Under the pieces are notes generated by a model. That model saw only the letters and a list, made by a program, of their open reading frames with translations, searched no databases and was not told the origin of the DNA. Both the position numbers and the translations under genes were made by a program. A stretch of 64,000 bases of DNA from Streptomyces sp. NBC_00539 (GTDB taxonomy: Bacteria > Actinomycetota > Actinomycetes > Streptomycetales > Streptomycetaceae), in NCBI RefSeq assembly GCF_036346105.1, contig NZ_CP107811.1, positions 5,537,501 through 5,601,500 of the forward strand, in the 5' to 3' direction. How positions within the stretch are numbered: the first letter of the stretch is position 1; each line of letters begins with the position of its first letter. This document shows positions 8,624 to 17,328 of the stretch, piece after piece.

Positions 8624-9325
8624 ATGACCAGCACCGTTCCAGCCGCCGTCACCCGTACGACCGACGGTTCGGCCCTGCAGGCGGTACTGCTGGACATGGA
8701 CGGCACCCTCGTCGACACCGAGGGGTTCTGGTGGGAGATCGAGGAGGAGATCTTCCGCGAGCTGGGCCACCGGCTGGAGGAGACCTGGCGCGACATCGTC
8801 GTCGGCGGCCCCATGAGCCGCAGCGCCGCCTTCCTGATCGAGTCCACCGGAGCCGCCATCGGCCTCGCCGAGCTCAGCGTGCTCCTCAACGAACGCTTCG
8901 AGGCGCGCATCGCCGACCAGGTCCCCCTGATGCCCGGCGCCGAGCGGCTGCTGGCCGAGCTCGCCCGGCACAACGTACCCACCGCGCTCGTCTCCGCCTC
9001 CCACCGCCGCGTCATCGACCAGGTCCTGCTCACCCTCGGCCGCGACCGCTTCACCATGACGGTCGCCGGGGACGAGGTGCCCCGGACCAAGCCGCACCCC
9101 GACCCCTACCTCCTCGCCGCCCAGGCCCTCGGCGCCCACCCCTCGCGCTGCGCCGTGATCGAGGACACCGCCACCGGGGTCGCCGCCGCCGAGGCCGCCG
9201 GCTGCCGGGTCGTCGCCGTGCCCTCGGTGGGCCTGATCCCCGCCGCCCCCGGCCGCACCATCGTGCGCTCCCTGGAAGAAGTGGACCTGGCGTTCCTGCG
9301 CTCGCTCATCACTCCGATGAACTGA
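8624..9325 (+). CDS. HAD-superfamily phosphatase (beta-phosphoglucomutase/phosphoglycolate-phosphatase type)
   Basis: Predicted soluble phosphohydrolase of 233 residues. HAD motif I is LLDMDGTLVDTEG with nucleophile Asp24 and acid/base Asp26. Motif II is the VSASHRR segment, motif III lies around the Lys of RTKPHPDPY, and motif IV is VIEDTATGVAAAEAAG. A helical cap lies between motifs I and II, as in subfamily IA. The substrate cannot be read from the sequence. The start is ATG at 8624 with GAGAGGTG just upstream. An in-frame GTG at 8609 would bury that SD. It lies 112 bases downstream of metH, separated by a long hairpin, so co-transcription is uncertain. Confidence 0.85.
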   Translation: MTSTVPAAVTRTTDGSALQAVLLDMDGTLVDTEGFWWEIEEEIFRELGHRLEETWRDIVVGGPMSRSAAFLIESTGAAIGLAELSVLLNERFEARIADQVPLMPGAERLLAELARHNVPTALVSASHRRVIDQVLLTLGRDRFTMTVAGDEVPRTKPHPDPYLLAAQALGAHPSRCAVIEDTATGVAAAEAAGCRVVAVPSVGLIPAAPGRTIVRSLEEVDLAFLRSLITPMN

Positions 9326-9806
9326 GCGCGCACGCTGCGTACCGAACAGAACCGGGTGCTACCGGGGGAGCGGCGAGAGGATCTTCCGCCCGGCGCAGCG
9401 GAGGCCGAAATTCCATCCCCACGCAGGCAGTTGCCGCGGGGTGAGCTTGGTCACCCGGCGGAACCGCCGCGGGCCCTTCGGCGCGCCCTGAACCGTTCCC
9501 TTGTGTCCGGATTGATCAGCTCCTGACCCCCTCTGCGCCCACTCTGGGATGAACGGTCAGTCCGCGCCCATAACCGTCCGGTTACGCCCCAACTCCTGCC
9601 AGTTCCAGCCATCCCGTCCCAGGCCACTAATGTCGACGCCGGGCACTGCGCCGCACCTCAGCAGTACCGGAGACACACCCCTGTGCCGGTACCGCGTGGA
9701 CCGATCGTCACACACCGGCCCGATCGTTCCGCCCTGAACGGGCGACCGTCGCGAAGTGCCCTCAACGCCGCTTTGAGCAAGTGCCGGGTGAGGGAGTACT
9801 TCCAGC
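9326..9806. promoter_or_regulatory. 481-base intergenic region before the lipoprotein pair
   Basis: I see no convincing gene here. It contains a perfect palindrome TAACCG-TC-CGGTTA (9571-9584), a candidate -10 TAATGT near 9629-9634, and an inverted repeat of GTACCGG/CCGGTAC at 9664-9670 and 9686-9692 with inner CACA/TGTG pairing. These probably belong to the promoter and leader of the binding-protein gene that starts at 9807. Confidence 0.4.
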
Positions 9807-11411
9807 ATGAACCGCAAGACCATGGTGCTGACGGCCGCGATAGGCCTGCTCACCCCCGCGCTGTCCGCCTGCGGCAGCGCGAGCGGAGGAGGAGCGGGAA
9901 CCGGGGCCATCGTCGTCGGCACCACCGACCGGTTCGAAGCCGCCGACTACGCCCCCGCCCCCTTCGACCCCGCCTACGCCTACGACGCCGGCGCCTGGAA
10001 CGTCCTGCGCCAGACCGTCCAGACGCTGATGCACACCCCCCGCGGCGGCGGCCAGCCCGTCCCCGAAGCAGCCTCCGACTGCCGCTTCACCGACACCGGC
10101 AACGAGAGCTACCGCTGCACCCTGCGCCCCGGACTCACCTTCGCGAACGGTGACCCGCTGACGGCCAAGGACGTCAAGTTCTCCATCGACCGCGTCCTCG
10201 CGATCAAGGCGGAGAACGGCCCCTCCTCGCTGCTCTCCACCATCGACACCGTCGAGGCCAAGAGCGCCGACACCGTCGTCTTCCACCTCAAGACCGCCGA
10301 CGCGACGTTCCCCTACAAGCTGTCCACCCCGGCCGCCGGCATCGTCAGCGCCAAGGACTACGACGCGAAGAAGCTCCGCGCCGGCTTCGCCGTCGACGGC
10401 TCCGGCCCCTACACGATGAAGGCCGAAACCAAGGGCAACCAGCTCGTGCGCGCCGTCTTCACCAAGAACCCGCACTACAAGGGCGACATCAAGCTCCAGA
10501 ACGACAAGGTCGAACTGCGCTCCTTCGCCGACTCCGAGGGCATGGGCAAGGCCCTGCGCGACGGCTCCATCCACGTCGTCTCCCGCACCCTGTCGCCCGC
10601 CCAGATCGCCGAGCTGTCCGCGAAGCCCCCCAAGGCCGTCAAGCTGGTCCCGCTGCCCGGCCTCGAGATCCGCTACCTCGGCTTCAACACCGACGCCCCC
10701 GTCGTCAAGGACAAGGCCGTCCGCCAGGCCCTCGCCGCGGCCGTCGACCGCGACGCCCTGATCTCCAAGGTCTACGGCAAGGCCGCACAGCCCCTGTACT
10801 CACTGGTCCCCACCAGCGTCACCGGGCACGTGAACTCCTTCTTCAACAAGTACGGCGAGGCCAACACCGCCAAGGCCGCCGACCTGCTCAAGAACGCCGG
10901 GATCAAGACCCCCGTCAAGCTCACCCTCAACTACACCACCGACCACTACGGTGACGGCACCGCCGCCGAGTTCGAGGAACTCAAGACCCAGCTGAACTCC
11001 ACCCAGCTCTTCGACATCACCGTCCAGGGCAACGACTGGGCCGACTACCGCCCCGCCCAGAAGAAGGGCGACTACGCCGCCTACGGGCTCGGCTGGTTCC
11101 CCGACTACCCGGACGCCGACAACTTCCTCGCCCCGTTCCTGGAGCAGGACAACTTCCTGGGCACGCCGTACGCCAACGCCGCCGTACGCACCCGGCTCAT
11201 CCCCGAATCCCGGCGCGCGGCCGACCGCACGGTCGCCGCACCCGCGATCAAGGAGATGCAGGACATCGTCGCCGACGACGTCCCCGTCCTGCCCCTGTGG
11301 CAGGGCAAGCAGTACGTCGCCGCACGCGACGAGATCACCGGGGTGGAATGGTCGGTCAACGCCATCTCCGACCTCCAGCTGTGGGAACTCGGCCGGGGCG
11401 TCAGCGGCTGA
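9807..11411 (+). CDS. Oligopeptide-type ABC transporter substrate-binding lipoprotein
   Basis: Extracytoplasmic solute-binding protein of family 5 (peptide/opine/nickel), 534 residues. A lipoprotein signal peptide ends in the lipobox ALSAC with Cys22. The remainder shows the family layout, including LTAKDVKFSIDRVL near residue 120, DKAVRQALAAAVDRDALI in the middle, and LPLWQGKQYVAA near the end. Its ligand is unknown. The start is ATG at 9807 with GAGGGAG upstream. It is followed 74 bases later by a close paralogue, but no permease or ATPase gene accompanies the pair. It must feed a transporter encoded elsewhere, act as a sensor, or scavenge ligand. Confidence 0.88.
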   Translation: MNRKTMVLTAAIGLLTPALSACGSASGGGAGTGAIVVGTTDRFEAADYAPAPFDPAYAYDAGAWNVLRQTVQTLMHTPRGGGQPVPEAASDCRFTDTGNESYRCTLRPGLTFANGDPLTAKDVKFSIDRVLAIKAENGPSSLLSTIDTVEAKSADTVVFHLKTADATFPYKLSTPAAGIVSAKDYDAKKLRAGFAVDGSGPYTMKAETKGNQLVRAVFTKNPHYKGDIKLQNDKVELRSFADSEGMGKALRDGSIHVVSRTLSPAQIAELSAKPPKAVKLVPLPGLEIRYLGFNTDAPVVKDKAVRQALAAAVDRDALISKVYGKAAQPLYSLVPTSVTGHVNSFFNKYGEANTAKAADLLKNAGIKTPVKLTLNYTTDHYGDGTAAEFEELKTQLNSTQLFDITVQGNDWADYRPAQKKGDYAAYGLGWFPDYPDADNFLAPFLEQDNFLGTPYANAAVRTRLIPESRRAADRTVAAPAIKEMQDIVADDVPVLPLWQGKQYVAARDEITGVEWSVNAISDLQLWELGRGVSG

Positions 11412-11485
11412 GCAAGGCACCAACCGGCAGCGGGTGTCGCAGGCCGGGGCAACGAAACAGTACGACTGTGAAGGACGTTCGCGTG

Positions 11486-13063
11486 ATGAGACGTAACCAG
11501 TGGTTGGCAGCCCCGCTCGGCGCCGCAACCGCCGCCGCGCTGCTCAGCGGTTGCGGTTCGCAGGATGGCTCGGCCGCGGGCAGCGGCAAGGGCGTTGTCA
11601 TGGGGATATCCGACAAGGTGAAGTCCACCGACCCCGCGTCGGGCTACGACCCGGGCTCCTGGCTGCTCTTCAACAACGTCTTCCAGTCCCTGCTGACCTT
11701 CCCCAAGGGCGGCAACACCCCCGAACCCGACGCCGCCCAGAGCTGCGGCTTCGAAGGCGCCGACAGCAAGGTCTACAAGTGCGTCCTGCGCGCCGGGCTC
11801 AAGTTCAGCAACGGCGACAGCCTCACCTCCAAGGACGTCAAGTACTCCTTCGAGCGCACCCTGAAGATCAATGACGCCAACGGCCCGGCCGTCATGCTCG
11901 CCTCCATCGCCGGCATCGACACCCCCGACGAGAAGACCGTCGTCTTCCGCCTCAAGACCTCCGACGCGACCTTCCCCAGCAAGATCGCGGCCGGTGCCGG
12001 CGCCATCGTCGACCACACCCAGTACCCGGCCGACAAGCTCCGCACCGACGGCAAGGCCATCGGCTCCGGCGTCTACAAGCTCGACTCCATCAGCGACAAG
12101 AACGCCAACTTCTCGGTCAACGACTCCTACAGCGGCAAGGCCAAGCCGAAGAACACCGGCGTGACCATGAAGTTCTTCAACGACGACCAGGCCGCGCTCA
12201 AGAAGGTCCTCGAAAGCGGCGACGTCGACTTCGCCTTCCGCGGCCTCGCCGCCAAGGACATCGCCGGCCTCGCCAACAAGGCCGGCGACCAGAAGGTCGA
12301 GGTCGTCCAGGGCACCGGCGCGGAAGTCCAGCACCTCGTCTTCAACATGAACGACCCGGTCGCCGGAAAGCTCCCCATCCGCAAGGCCATCGCCTACCTC
12401 GTCGACCGCGAAGCGATCATCAAGGAGGTCTACGACGGCACCGCCACCTCCCTGTACTCGATCGTCCCCGCCGGCATCGCCTCCCACAACACCGCCTTCT
12501 TCGAGCGCTACGGCGGCACCCCCCAGCTGGAGAAGGCCAAGAACGTCCTGCGCGCGGCCAACGTCAAGGACAAGGTGAAGATCACCCTGTACTCGACGCC
12601 CATCCGCTACGGGCCGGCCACCGACCAGGAACTCCAGCTCATCGCCAAGCAGCTCAACGACAGCGGCCTCTTCGACGTCGACGTGAAGTCCGTCGCGTTC
12701 GAGCAGTACGAGAAGGACATCGAAGCCGGCAAGTACGGCGTCTACGTCAAGGGCTGGGTGCCCGACTACCCGGACGCCGACAACTTCACCCAGCCGTTCT
12801 TCGGCCCGGACAACGTCCTGCACAACAACTACGACAACAAGGAGATCAGCGGGACCATCATCCCCTCGACCTCCGCGAAGTCCGACCGCACCGCCGCCAC
12901 CACCGACTTCACCCGGCTCCAGGACATCGTCGCCGACGAGATCCCGATCCTCCCGCTCTGGCAGGGCAAGCAGTACGCCGTCACCCGCCAGAACGTGACC
13001 GGCCTGCAGTGGTCGCTCGACGCCTCGACCGTCTTCCGCTTCTGGGAGATCAGCAAGGGCTGA
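11486..13063 (+). CDS. Second oligopeptide-type substrate-binding lipoprotein (tandem paralogue)
   Basis: Family 5 solute-binding lipoprotein of 525 residues with lipobox LLSGC (Cys23). It shares several blocks with the preceding gene, including a DYPDADNF segment and the LPLWQGKQY segment near the C-terminus, so the two arose by tandem duplication and then diverged. I took ATG at 11486, which has GAAGGA ten bases upstream. An in-frame GTG at 11468 is possible but lacks an SD. A strong terminator follows at 13071, so the pair forms a unit without transporter genes. The ligand is not inferable. Confidence 0.87.
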   Translation: MRRNQWLAAPLGAATAAALLSGCGSQDGSAAGSGKGVVMGISDKVKSTDPASGYDPGSWLLFNNVFQSLLTFPKGGNTPEPDAAQSCGFEGADSKVYKCVLRAGLKFSNGDSLTSKDVKYSFERTLKINDANGPAVMLASIAGIDTPDEKTVVFRLKTSDATFPSKIAAGAGAIVDHTQYPADKLRTDGKAIGSGVYKLDSISDKNANFSVNDSYSGKAKPKNTGVTMKFFNDDQAALKKVLESGDVDFAFRGLAAKDIAGLANKAGDQKVEVVQGTGAEVQHLVFNMNDPVAGKLPIRKAIAYLVDREAIIKEVYDGTATSLYSIVPAGIASHNTAFFERYGGTPQLEKAKNVLRAANVKDKVKITLYSTPIRYGPATDQELQLIAKQLNDSGLFDVDVKSVAFEQYEKDIEAGKYGVYVKGWVPDYPDADNFTQPFFGPDNVLHNNYDNKEISGTIIPSTSAKSDRTAATTDFTRLQDIVADEIPILPLWQGKQYAVTRQNVTGLQWSLDASTVFRFWEISKG

Positions 13064-13070
13064 CACACAC

Positions 13071-13111
13071 CGACGGGCCGGCAGCCGCACCACGCGGCTG
13101 CCGGCCCGTCG
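13071..13111. terminator. Strong bidirectional terminator
   Basis: An 18-bp perfect stem (13071-13088 with 13094-13111) with a 5-base loop lies between two convergent genes: the binding protein ending at 13063 and the response regulator ending at 13151. There is no T-tract, as is usual in Streptomyces. Confidence 0.88.
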
Positions 13112-13150
13112 GCACGACCATCGAGCGCCCGGACCACCGCGCCGGGAGAA

Positions 13151-13822
13151 CTACTGCGCGCCCGGGCGGACCAGACCGCTCTCGTACGCGTACACGGCGG
13201 CCTGCACGCGGTCGCGCAGACCCAGCTTCGTCAGCACGTGCCCCACATGCGTCTTCACGGTGGTCTCGCTCACGAACAGGTCCGCCGCGATCTCCGCGTT
13301 CGACAGACCCCGCGCCACCAGCTTCAACACCTCCACCTCGCGCTCGGTCAGCGTGCCCAAGGTGTCCGGGACGCTCTCGGCGCCCGACGGCAGGTGCTCC
13401 GCGTACTTGTCCAGCAGCCGCCGCGTGATGCTCGGGGCCAGCATCGCCTCGCCGCCCGCCACCACCCGGATCGCCTGCACCAGCTCGTTCGCGGGAGCGT
13501 CCTTGAGCAGGAACCCGCTCGCCCCCGCCCGCAGCGCTTCCACCACGTACTCGTCCAGATCGAACGTGGTCAGCACCAAGACCTTCGCCGGCCCGTCCCG
13601 ACCCGGCCCCGTGATCTGCCGCGTCGCCTCCACCCCGTCCATCCGAGGCATGCGGATGTCCATCAGCACCACATCGGGCTGCAGCGCACGCACCTGGTCC
13701 AGCGCCTGGAGACCGTCCCCGGCCTCACCGACCACCGCCAGGTCCGGCTCCGCCTCCAAGATCATCCGGAATCCGGTGCGCAGGAGCGGCTGGTCATCCA
13801 CCAGCAGGACGCGGATCGCCAC
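13151..13822 (-). CDS. NarL/LuxR-family response regulator, orphan
   Basis: Two-component response regulator of 223 residues. The receiver domain has the acidic pair DD at 9-10, the phosphoacceptor Asp55 in VLMDIRMPRMDG, and the conserved Lys in GFLLKDAP. The C-terminal LuxR helix-turn-helix is LTEREVEVLKLVARGLSNAEIAADLFVSETTVKTH. The start is GTG at 13820-13822 with GAGG upstream. No histidine kinase gene lies next to it, whereas most members of this family are paired. The target is unknown. The upstream neighbour on the same strand is a nuclease gene 64 bases away. Confidence 0.9.
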   Translation of the reverse strand: MAIRVLLVDDQPLLRTGFRMILEAEPDLAVVGEAGDGLQALDQVRALQPDVVLMDIRMPRMDGVEATRQITGPGRDGPAKVLVLTTFDLDEYVVEALRAGASGFLLKDAPANELVQAIRVVAGGEAMLAPSITRRLLDKYAEHLPSGAESVPDTLGTLTEREVEVLKLVARGLSNAEIAADLFVSETTVKTHVGHVLTKLGLRDRVQAAVYAYESGLVRPGAQ

Positions 13823-13886
13823 AGGGGTACCTCATCTTCGAACATCGGCTTCGACGGCCGGCACCCATACTGCGCCGGCCCGGTCA

Positions 13887-14807
13887 TCAGGATCCCCCCG
13901 AGCCCGCCCCGTCCGCCTCCGCCCTCGGGATGATCACGAGCGGATAGGCCGGGGGAGTCCCGCCGAACTCCGGACACACCGCCCGGTGATCACACCACCC
14001 GCACAGCTTCGTCGGCCGGGGCCGCCACTCGCCCGTCTCCGTCGCCTCCACGATCGCGTCCCACAACGCCAGCAGCTTGCGCTCCACCCGCTCCAGGTCC
14101 GCCACCACCGGGTCGTACGTCAGCACGTCCCCACTGCCCAGGTACACCAGCTGCAGCCGCCGCGGCACCACCCCCTTCAACCGCCACACCACCAGCGCGT
14201 AGAACTTCATCTGGAACAGCGCGTCCTCCGCGTACTGCGGCCGCGGCGCCTTGCCCGTCTTGTAGTCCACGATCCGGACCTCGCCCGTCGGCGCGACATC
14301 CACCCGGTCGATGATCCCGCGCAGCCGCAACCCCGACTCCAGCTCCGTCTCCACGAAGAACTCCCGCTCCACCGGCTCCAGCCGCGTCGGGTCCTCCAGG
14401 GTGAACCACCGCTCCACCAGCGCCTCGGCCTCCGTCAGCCAGCGCGCCAGATCCTCCCCCTCATCACCCCCCGGGAACAGCTCGGACAGCTCCGGCTTCG
14501 CCTCCAGCAACCGGTCCCACTGCCCGGGGATCAACGCTTTCGCCCGCGGCGCCGTCCGCTCCTGCGCAGGATGGTCGAACAGCCGCTCCAGCACCGCGTG
14601 CACCAACGTCCCCCGCGTCGCCGCCGCACTCGGCTTCTCCGGCAGCTTGTCGATCACCCGGAACCGGTACAGCAGCGGACACCGCATGAAATCACTCGCC
14701 CGCGAAGGCGACAGCGAAGCGGGCCGCACCGCGCCACCCGCCCCCTCGGGCGCGGCAACGGCATCGGCAGCAGCCACACCAGGAACAGGACCGGGGCTCG
14801 TCGTCAT
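13887..14807 (-). CDS. RecB-family PD-(D/E)XK nuclease with probable Fe-S cluster
   Basis: Predicted DNA exonuclease of 306 residues in the RecB/Cas4/AddB-C group. An N-terminal Cys occurs in FMRCPLLYRF. The active-site segments are GTLVHAVLERLF (His), the Asp of RGIIDRVDV, and VDYKTGK (Asp...Lys). Near the end is a Cys cluster, CGWCDHRAVC. The one-plus-three Cys pattern is typical of a 4Fe-4S cluster in AddB and Cas4 enzymes. No CRISPR or AddA gene is nearby, so a general repair role is likely. The start is ATG at 14805-14807. TAGGGT lies 7 bases before it on the minus strand and no SD is present, so the mRNA may be leaderless. Confidence 0.85.
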   Translation of the reverse strand: MTTSPGPVPGVAAADAVAAPEGAGGAVRPASLSPSRASDFMRCPLLYRFRVIDKLPEKPSAAATRGTLVHAVLERLFDHPAQERTAPRAKALIPGQWDRLLEAKPELSELFPGGDEGEDLARWLTEAEALVERWFTLEDPTRLEPVEREFFVETELESGLRLRGIIDRVDVAPTGEVRIVDYKTGKAPRPQYAEDALFQMKFYALVVWRLKGVVPRRLQLVYLGSGDVLTYDPVVADLERVERKLLALWDAIVEATETGEWRPRPTKLCGWCDHRAVCPEFGGTPPAYPLVIIPRAEADGAGSGGS

Positions 14808-14814
14808 GCGTAAA

Positions 14815-14820
14815 ACCCTA
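14815..14820 (-). promoter_or_regulatory. Candidate leaderless -10 box of the RecB-like gene
   Basis: TAGGGT on the minus strand, 7 bases from the ATG, with no SD sequence between them. Transcription would start at or next to the A of the start codon. Confidence 0.5.
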
Positions 14821-14982
14821 CGACCCGCCACCGACAGCACGCGCATACCATCGACTCCGGGCCCCCTCGCACTGCATGATCAGAGCATCACACCGCGCTA
14901 CCGCCCCACCACACACCCGCACAACGCCCCACACACCACCGGCGGAACCGCCCCACCGGACAGCACCGAACGAAGGACAGCC

Positions 14983-16182
14983 GTGCCAGACACCGACGAA
15001 ACCGGAGAGCGCGCACCCAAGCGCTCCGACCCGGGCGGCGGACTCCTCATGGGCCGCCCCTTCGGCGTACCCGTCTACGTCTCGCCCAGCTGGTTCCTCG
15101 TCGCCGCCCTCATCACCTGGGTCTTCGGCAACCAGCTCGACCGCATCCTGCCCGGACTCGGACCGGCCCGCTACCTCGTCTCCCTCTTCTTCGCCGTCGC
15201 CTTCTACGCCTCCGTACTCGTCCACGAACTCGCACACACCGTCGCCGCCCTGCGCTTCCGCCTCCCCGTGCGCCGCATCCGCCTCCAGTTCTTCGGCGGA
15301 GTCTCGGAAATCGAGAAGGAAGCCGAAACCCCCACCCGCGAATTCGTCCTCGCCTCCGTCGGCCCGCTCCTCTCCCTCCTCCTCGCCGGCGCCTTCTACC
15401 TCGGCATGGAAGCCGTCGACGCCCCCACCGTCCCCGGCGTCCTCCTCGCCGGCCTCATGATCTCCAACCTCCTCGTCGCCGCCTTCAACCTCCTCCCCGG
15501 CCTCCCCCTCGACGGCGGCCGCATGCTCCGCGCCCTCATCTGGGGCATCACCGGAAAACCCATGGCCGGCACCGTCGCCGCCGCCTGGGTCGGCCGCGGC
15601 CTCGCCGTCACCGTCCTCATCGGCCTCCCCCTGGTCACCCAGACCGGACTCCTCGGCAACCGCAGCCAGGAGATCGGCGGCATGGACACCGTCATGGACG
15701 CCCTCCTCGCCGCGATCCTCGCCGCCATCATCTGGACCGGCGCCGGCAACAGCCTGCGCATGGCCCGCCTGCGCCAGCACCTGCCCGAACTCCAGGCCCG
15801 CGCCCTCACCCGCCGCGCCATCCCCGTCGAGAACGCCACCCCCCTCTCCGAAGCGCTCCGCCGCGCCAACGAAGCCGGAGCCCGCGCCCTCGTCGTCGTC
15901 GACGGCCACGGAGACCCCACCGCCATCGTCCGCGAAACGGCCATCGCCTCCGTCCCCGAACACCGCCGCCCCTGGATCGCCGTCAGCACCCTCTCCCAGG
16001 ACCTCACCGACGGCATGAAGGTTTCCGCGGAGCTCGCCGGAGAAGAACTCCTCGACCACCTCCGCGCCACCCCCGCCACCGAATACCTCGTCATCGAACC
16101 CGGCGGCCGGATCTACGGCGTCCTGTCCACCACGGACGTCGAAAAGGCCTTCGTGAAGGCCATGGCGCGGCCCCAGTCCTGA
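14983..16182 (+). CDS. Site-2 protease family membrane metalloprotease with CBS domains
   Basis: Intramembrane zinc protease (M50 family) of 399 residues. The zinc motif HELAH is at residues 81-85 within a membrane helix, and the second zinc-ligand motif is FNLLPGLPLDGGRML. About six hydrophobic segments precede a cytoplasmic C-terminal part from roughly residue 265 that resembles a pair of CBS domains, which often bind adenine nucleotides. The substrate is unknown, and anti-sigma factors are common targets of the family. The start is GTG at 14983 with GAAGGA six bases upstream. It ends 18 bases before the tRNA methyltransferase gene. An internal promoter seems to drive that gene. Confidence 0.88.
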   Translation: MPDTDETGERAPKRSDPGGGLLMGRPFGVPVYVSPSWFLVAALITWVFGNQLDRILPGLGPARYLVSLFFAVAFYASVLVHELAHTVAALRFRLPVRRIRLQFFGGVSEIEKEAETPTREFVLASVGPLLSLLLAGAFYLGMEAVDAPTVPGVLLAGLMISNLLVAAFNLLPGLPLDGGRMLRALIWGITGKPMAGTVAAAWVGRGLAVTVLIGLPLVTQTGLLGNRSQEIGGMDTVMDALLAAILAAIIWTGAGNSLRMARLRQHLPELQARALTRRAIPVENATPLSEALRRANEAGARALVVVDGHGDPTAIVRETAIASVPEHRRPWIAVSTLSQDLTDGMKVSAELAGEELLDHLRATPATEYLVIEPGGRIYGVLSTTDVEKAFVKAMARPQS

Positions 16183-16188
16183 ACCCAA

Positions 16189-16194
16189 TACACT
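16189..16194 (+). promoter_or_regulatory. Candidate leaderless -10 box of trmI
   Basis: TACACT lies exactly 6 bases before the ATG at 16201, and no SD is present. The arrangement predicts transcription starting at the initiation codon. Confidence 0.55.
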
Positions 16195-16200
16195 GGTCAC

Positions 16201-17109
16201 ATGTCCGAACCGACCGGTGCCGCCCGCCGACGCGGGCCCTTCGAGGTCGGGGACCAGGTTCAGCTCACCGACCCCAAGGGCCGCCACTACACCTTCACGC
16301 TCGAAGCCGGGAAGAATTTCCACACCCACAAGGGTTCCTTCCCCCACGACGAGCTGATCGGTGCTCCCGAAGGCAGTGTTGTCCGTACCACGGGGAACGT
16401 CGCGTACCTCGCGCTGCGCCCCCTGCTCCCCGACTATGTCCTGTCCATGCCCCGCGGTGCCGCCGTGGTCTACCCCAAGGACGCCGGCCAGATCCTGGCC
16501 TTCGCCGACATCTTCCCCGGCGCACGCGTCGTGGAAGCCGGCGTGGGCTCCGGCTCCCTCAGCAGCTTCCTGCTGCGCGCCATCGGCGACCAGGGCATGC
16601 TCCACAGCTACGAGCGCCGCGCGGACTTCGCCGAGATCGCCACCGCCAACGTCGAGCGCTACTTCGGCGGCCCCCACCCCGCGTGGCAGCTGACCGTCGG
16701 CGACCTCCAGGACAACCTGTCCGACACCGACGTCGACCGCGTGATCCTCGACATGCTCGCCCCCTGGGAGTGCCTGGAGGCCGTCTCCAAGGCCCTCGTC
16801 CCCGGCGGCATCCTCTGCTGCTACGTGGCCACCACCACCCAGCTCTCGCGCACCGTCGAATCCATCCGCGAGTTCGGCTGCTACGCCGAGCCGCAGCCGT
16901 GGGAGTCGATGATCCGCAACTGGCACGTCGAAGGCCTCGCCGTCCGCCCGGACCACCGGATGATCGGCCACACCGGCTTCCTCGTCACCGCCCGCCGCCT
17001 CGCGGACGGCGTCGAACCCCCGATGCGCCGCCGCCGCCCCTCCAAGGGCGCCTACGGCGAGGACTACGAGGGACCCGGCAGCCAGAGCCGCGGCGGGGAC
17101 CGCGACTGA
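16201..17109 (+). CDS. trmI: tRNA (adenine-N1)-methyltransferase, m1A58 type (TrmI)
   Basis: SAM-dependent enzyme that methylates N1 of A58 in the tRNA T-loop. It has 302 residues, with an N-terminal beta-barrel-like domain (about 1-80) and a Rossmann methyltransferase domain. SAM motif I is EAGVGSGSL at 112-120, and ILDMLAPWE is the motif IV region. Actinobacterial enzymes of this family methylate positions 57/58. No SD precedes the ATG, and a TANNNT box 6 bases upstream suggests a leaderless message. A large terminator hairpin follows. Conserved order with the upstream site-2 protease is common in Streptomyces. Confidence 0.93.
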   Translation: MSEPTGAARRRGPFEVGDQVQLTDPKGRHYTFTLEAGKNFHTHKGSFPHDELIGAPEGSVVRTTGNVAYLALRPLLPDYVLSMPRGAAVVYPKDAGQILAFADIFPGARVVEAGVGSGSLSSFLLRAIGDQGMLHSYERRADFAEIATANVERYFGGPHPAWQLTVGDLQDNLSDTDVDRVILDMLAPWECLEAVSKALVPGGILCCYVATTTQLSRTVESIREFGCYAEPQPWESMIRNWHVEGLAVRPDHRMIGHTGFLVTARRLADGVEPPMRRRRPSKGAYGEDYEGPGSQSRGGDRD

Positions 17110-17152
17110 CCCACCGGCCCGCGCCCGCCCCGGGCGCGGCCCCCAACACGAA

Positions 17153-17202
17153 GGCGCTGCGGCGCAGTTCCCCGACCCGATCGGGAACTGCGCCACAGCG
17201 CC
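17153..17202 (+). terminator. trmI terminator
   Basis: Twenty-base arms (17153-17172 and 17183-17202) pair with a single mismatch around a 10-base loop and are followed by CTTTCGTT. This is one of the strongest hairpins in the window. Confidence 0.85.
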
Positions 17203-17328
17203 CTTTCGTTGACGGGGGACGGCAGGACGGCTCTTCCCGGAAGGTGGCCGGACCCGCCCGTTCCACCCCGGTGTGAGGTGTGGCACGATGCTGGCACCGC
17301 GTCACCCTTCGCACAGGAGAGACCCCGC

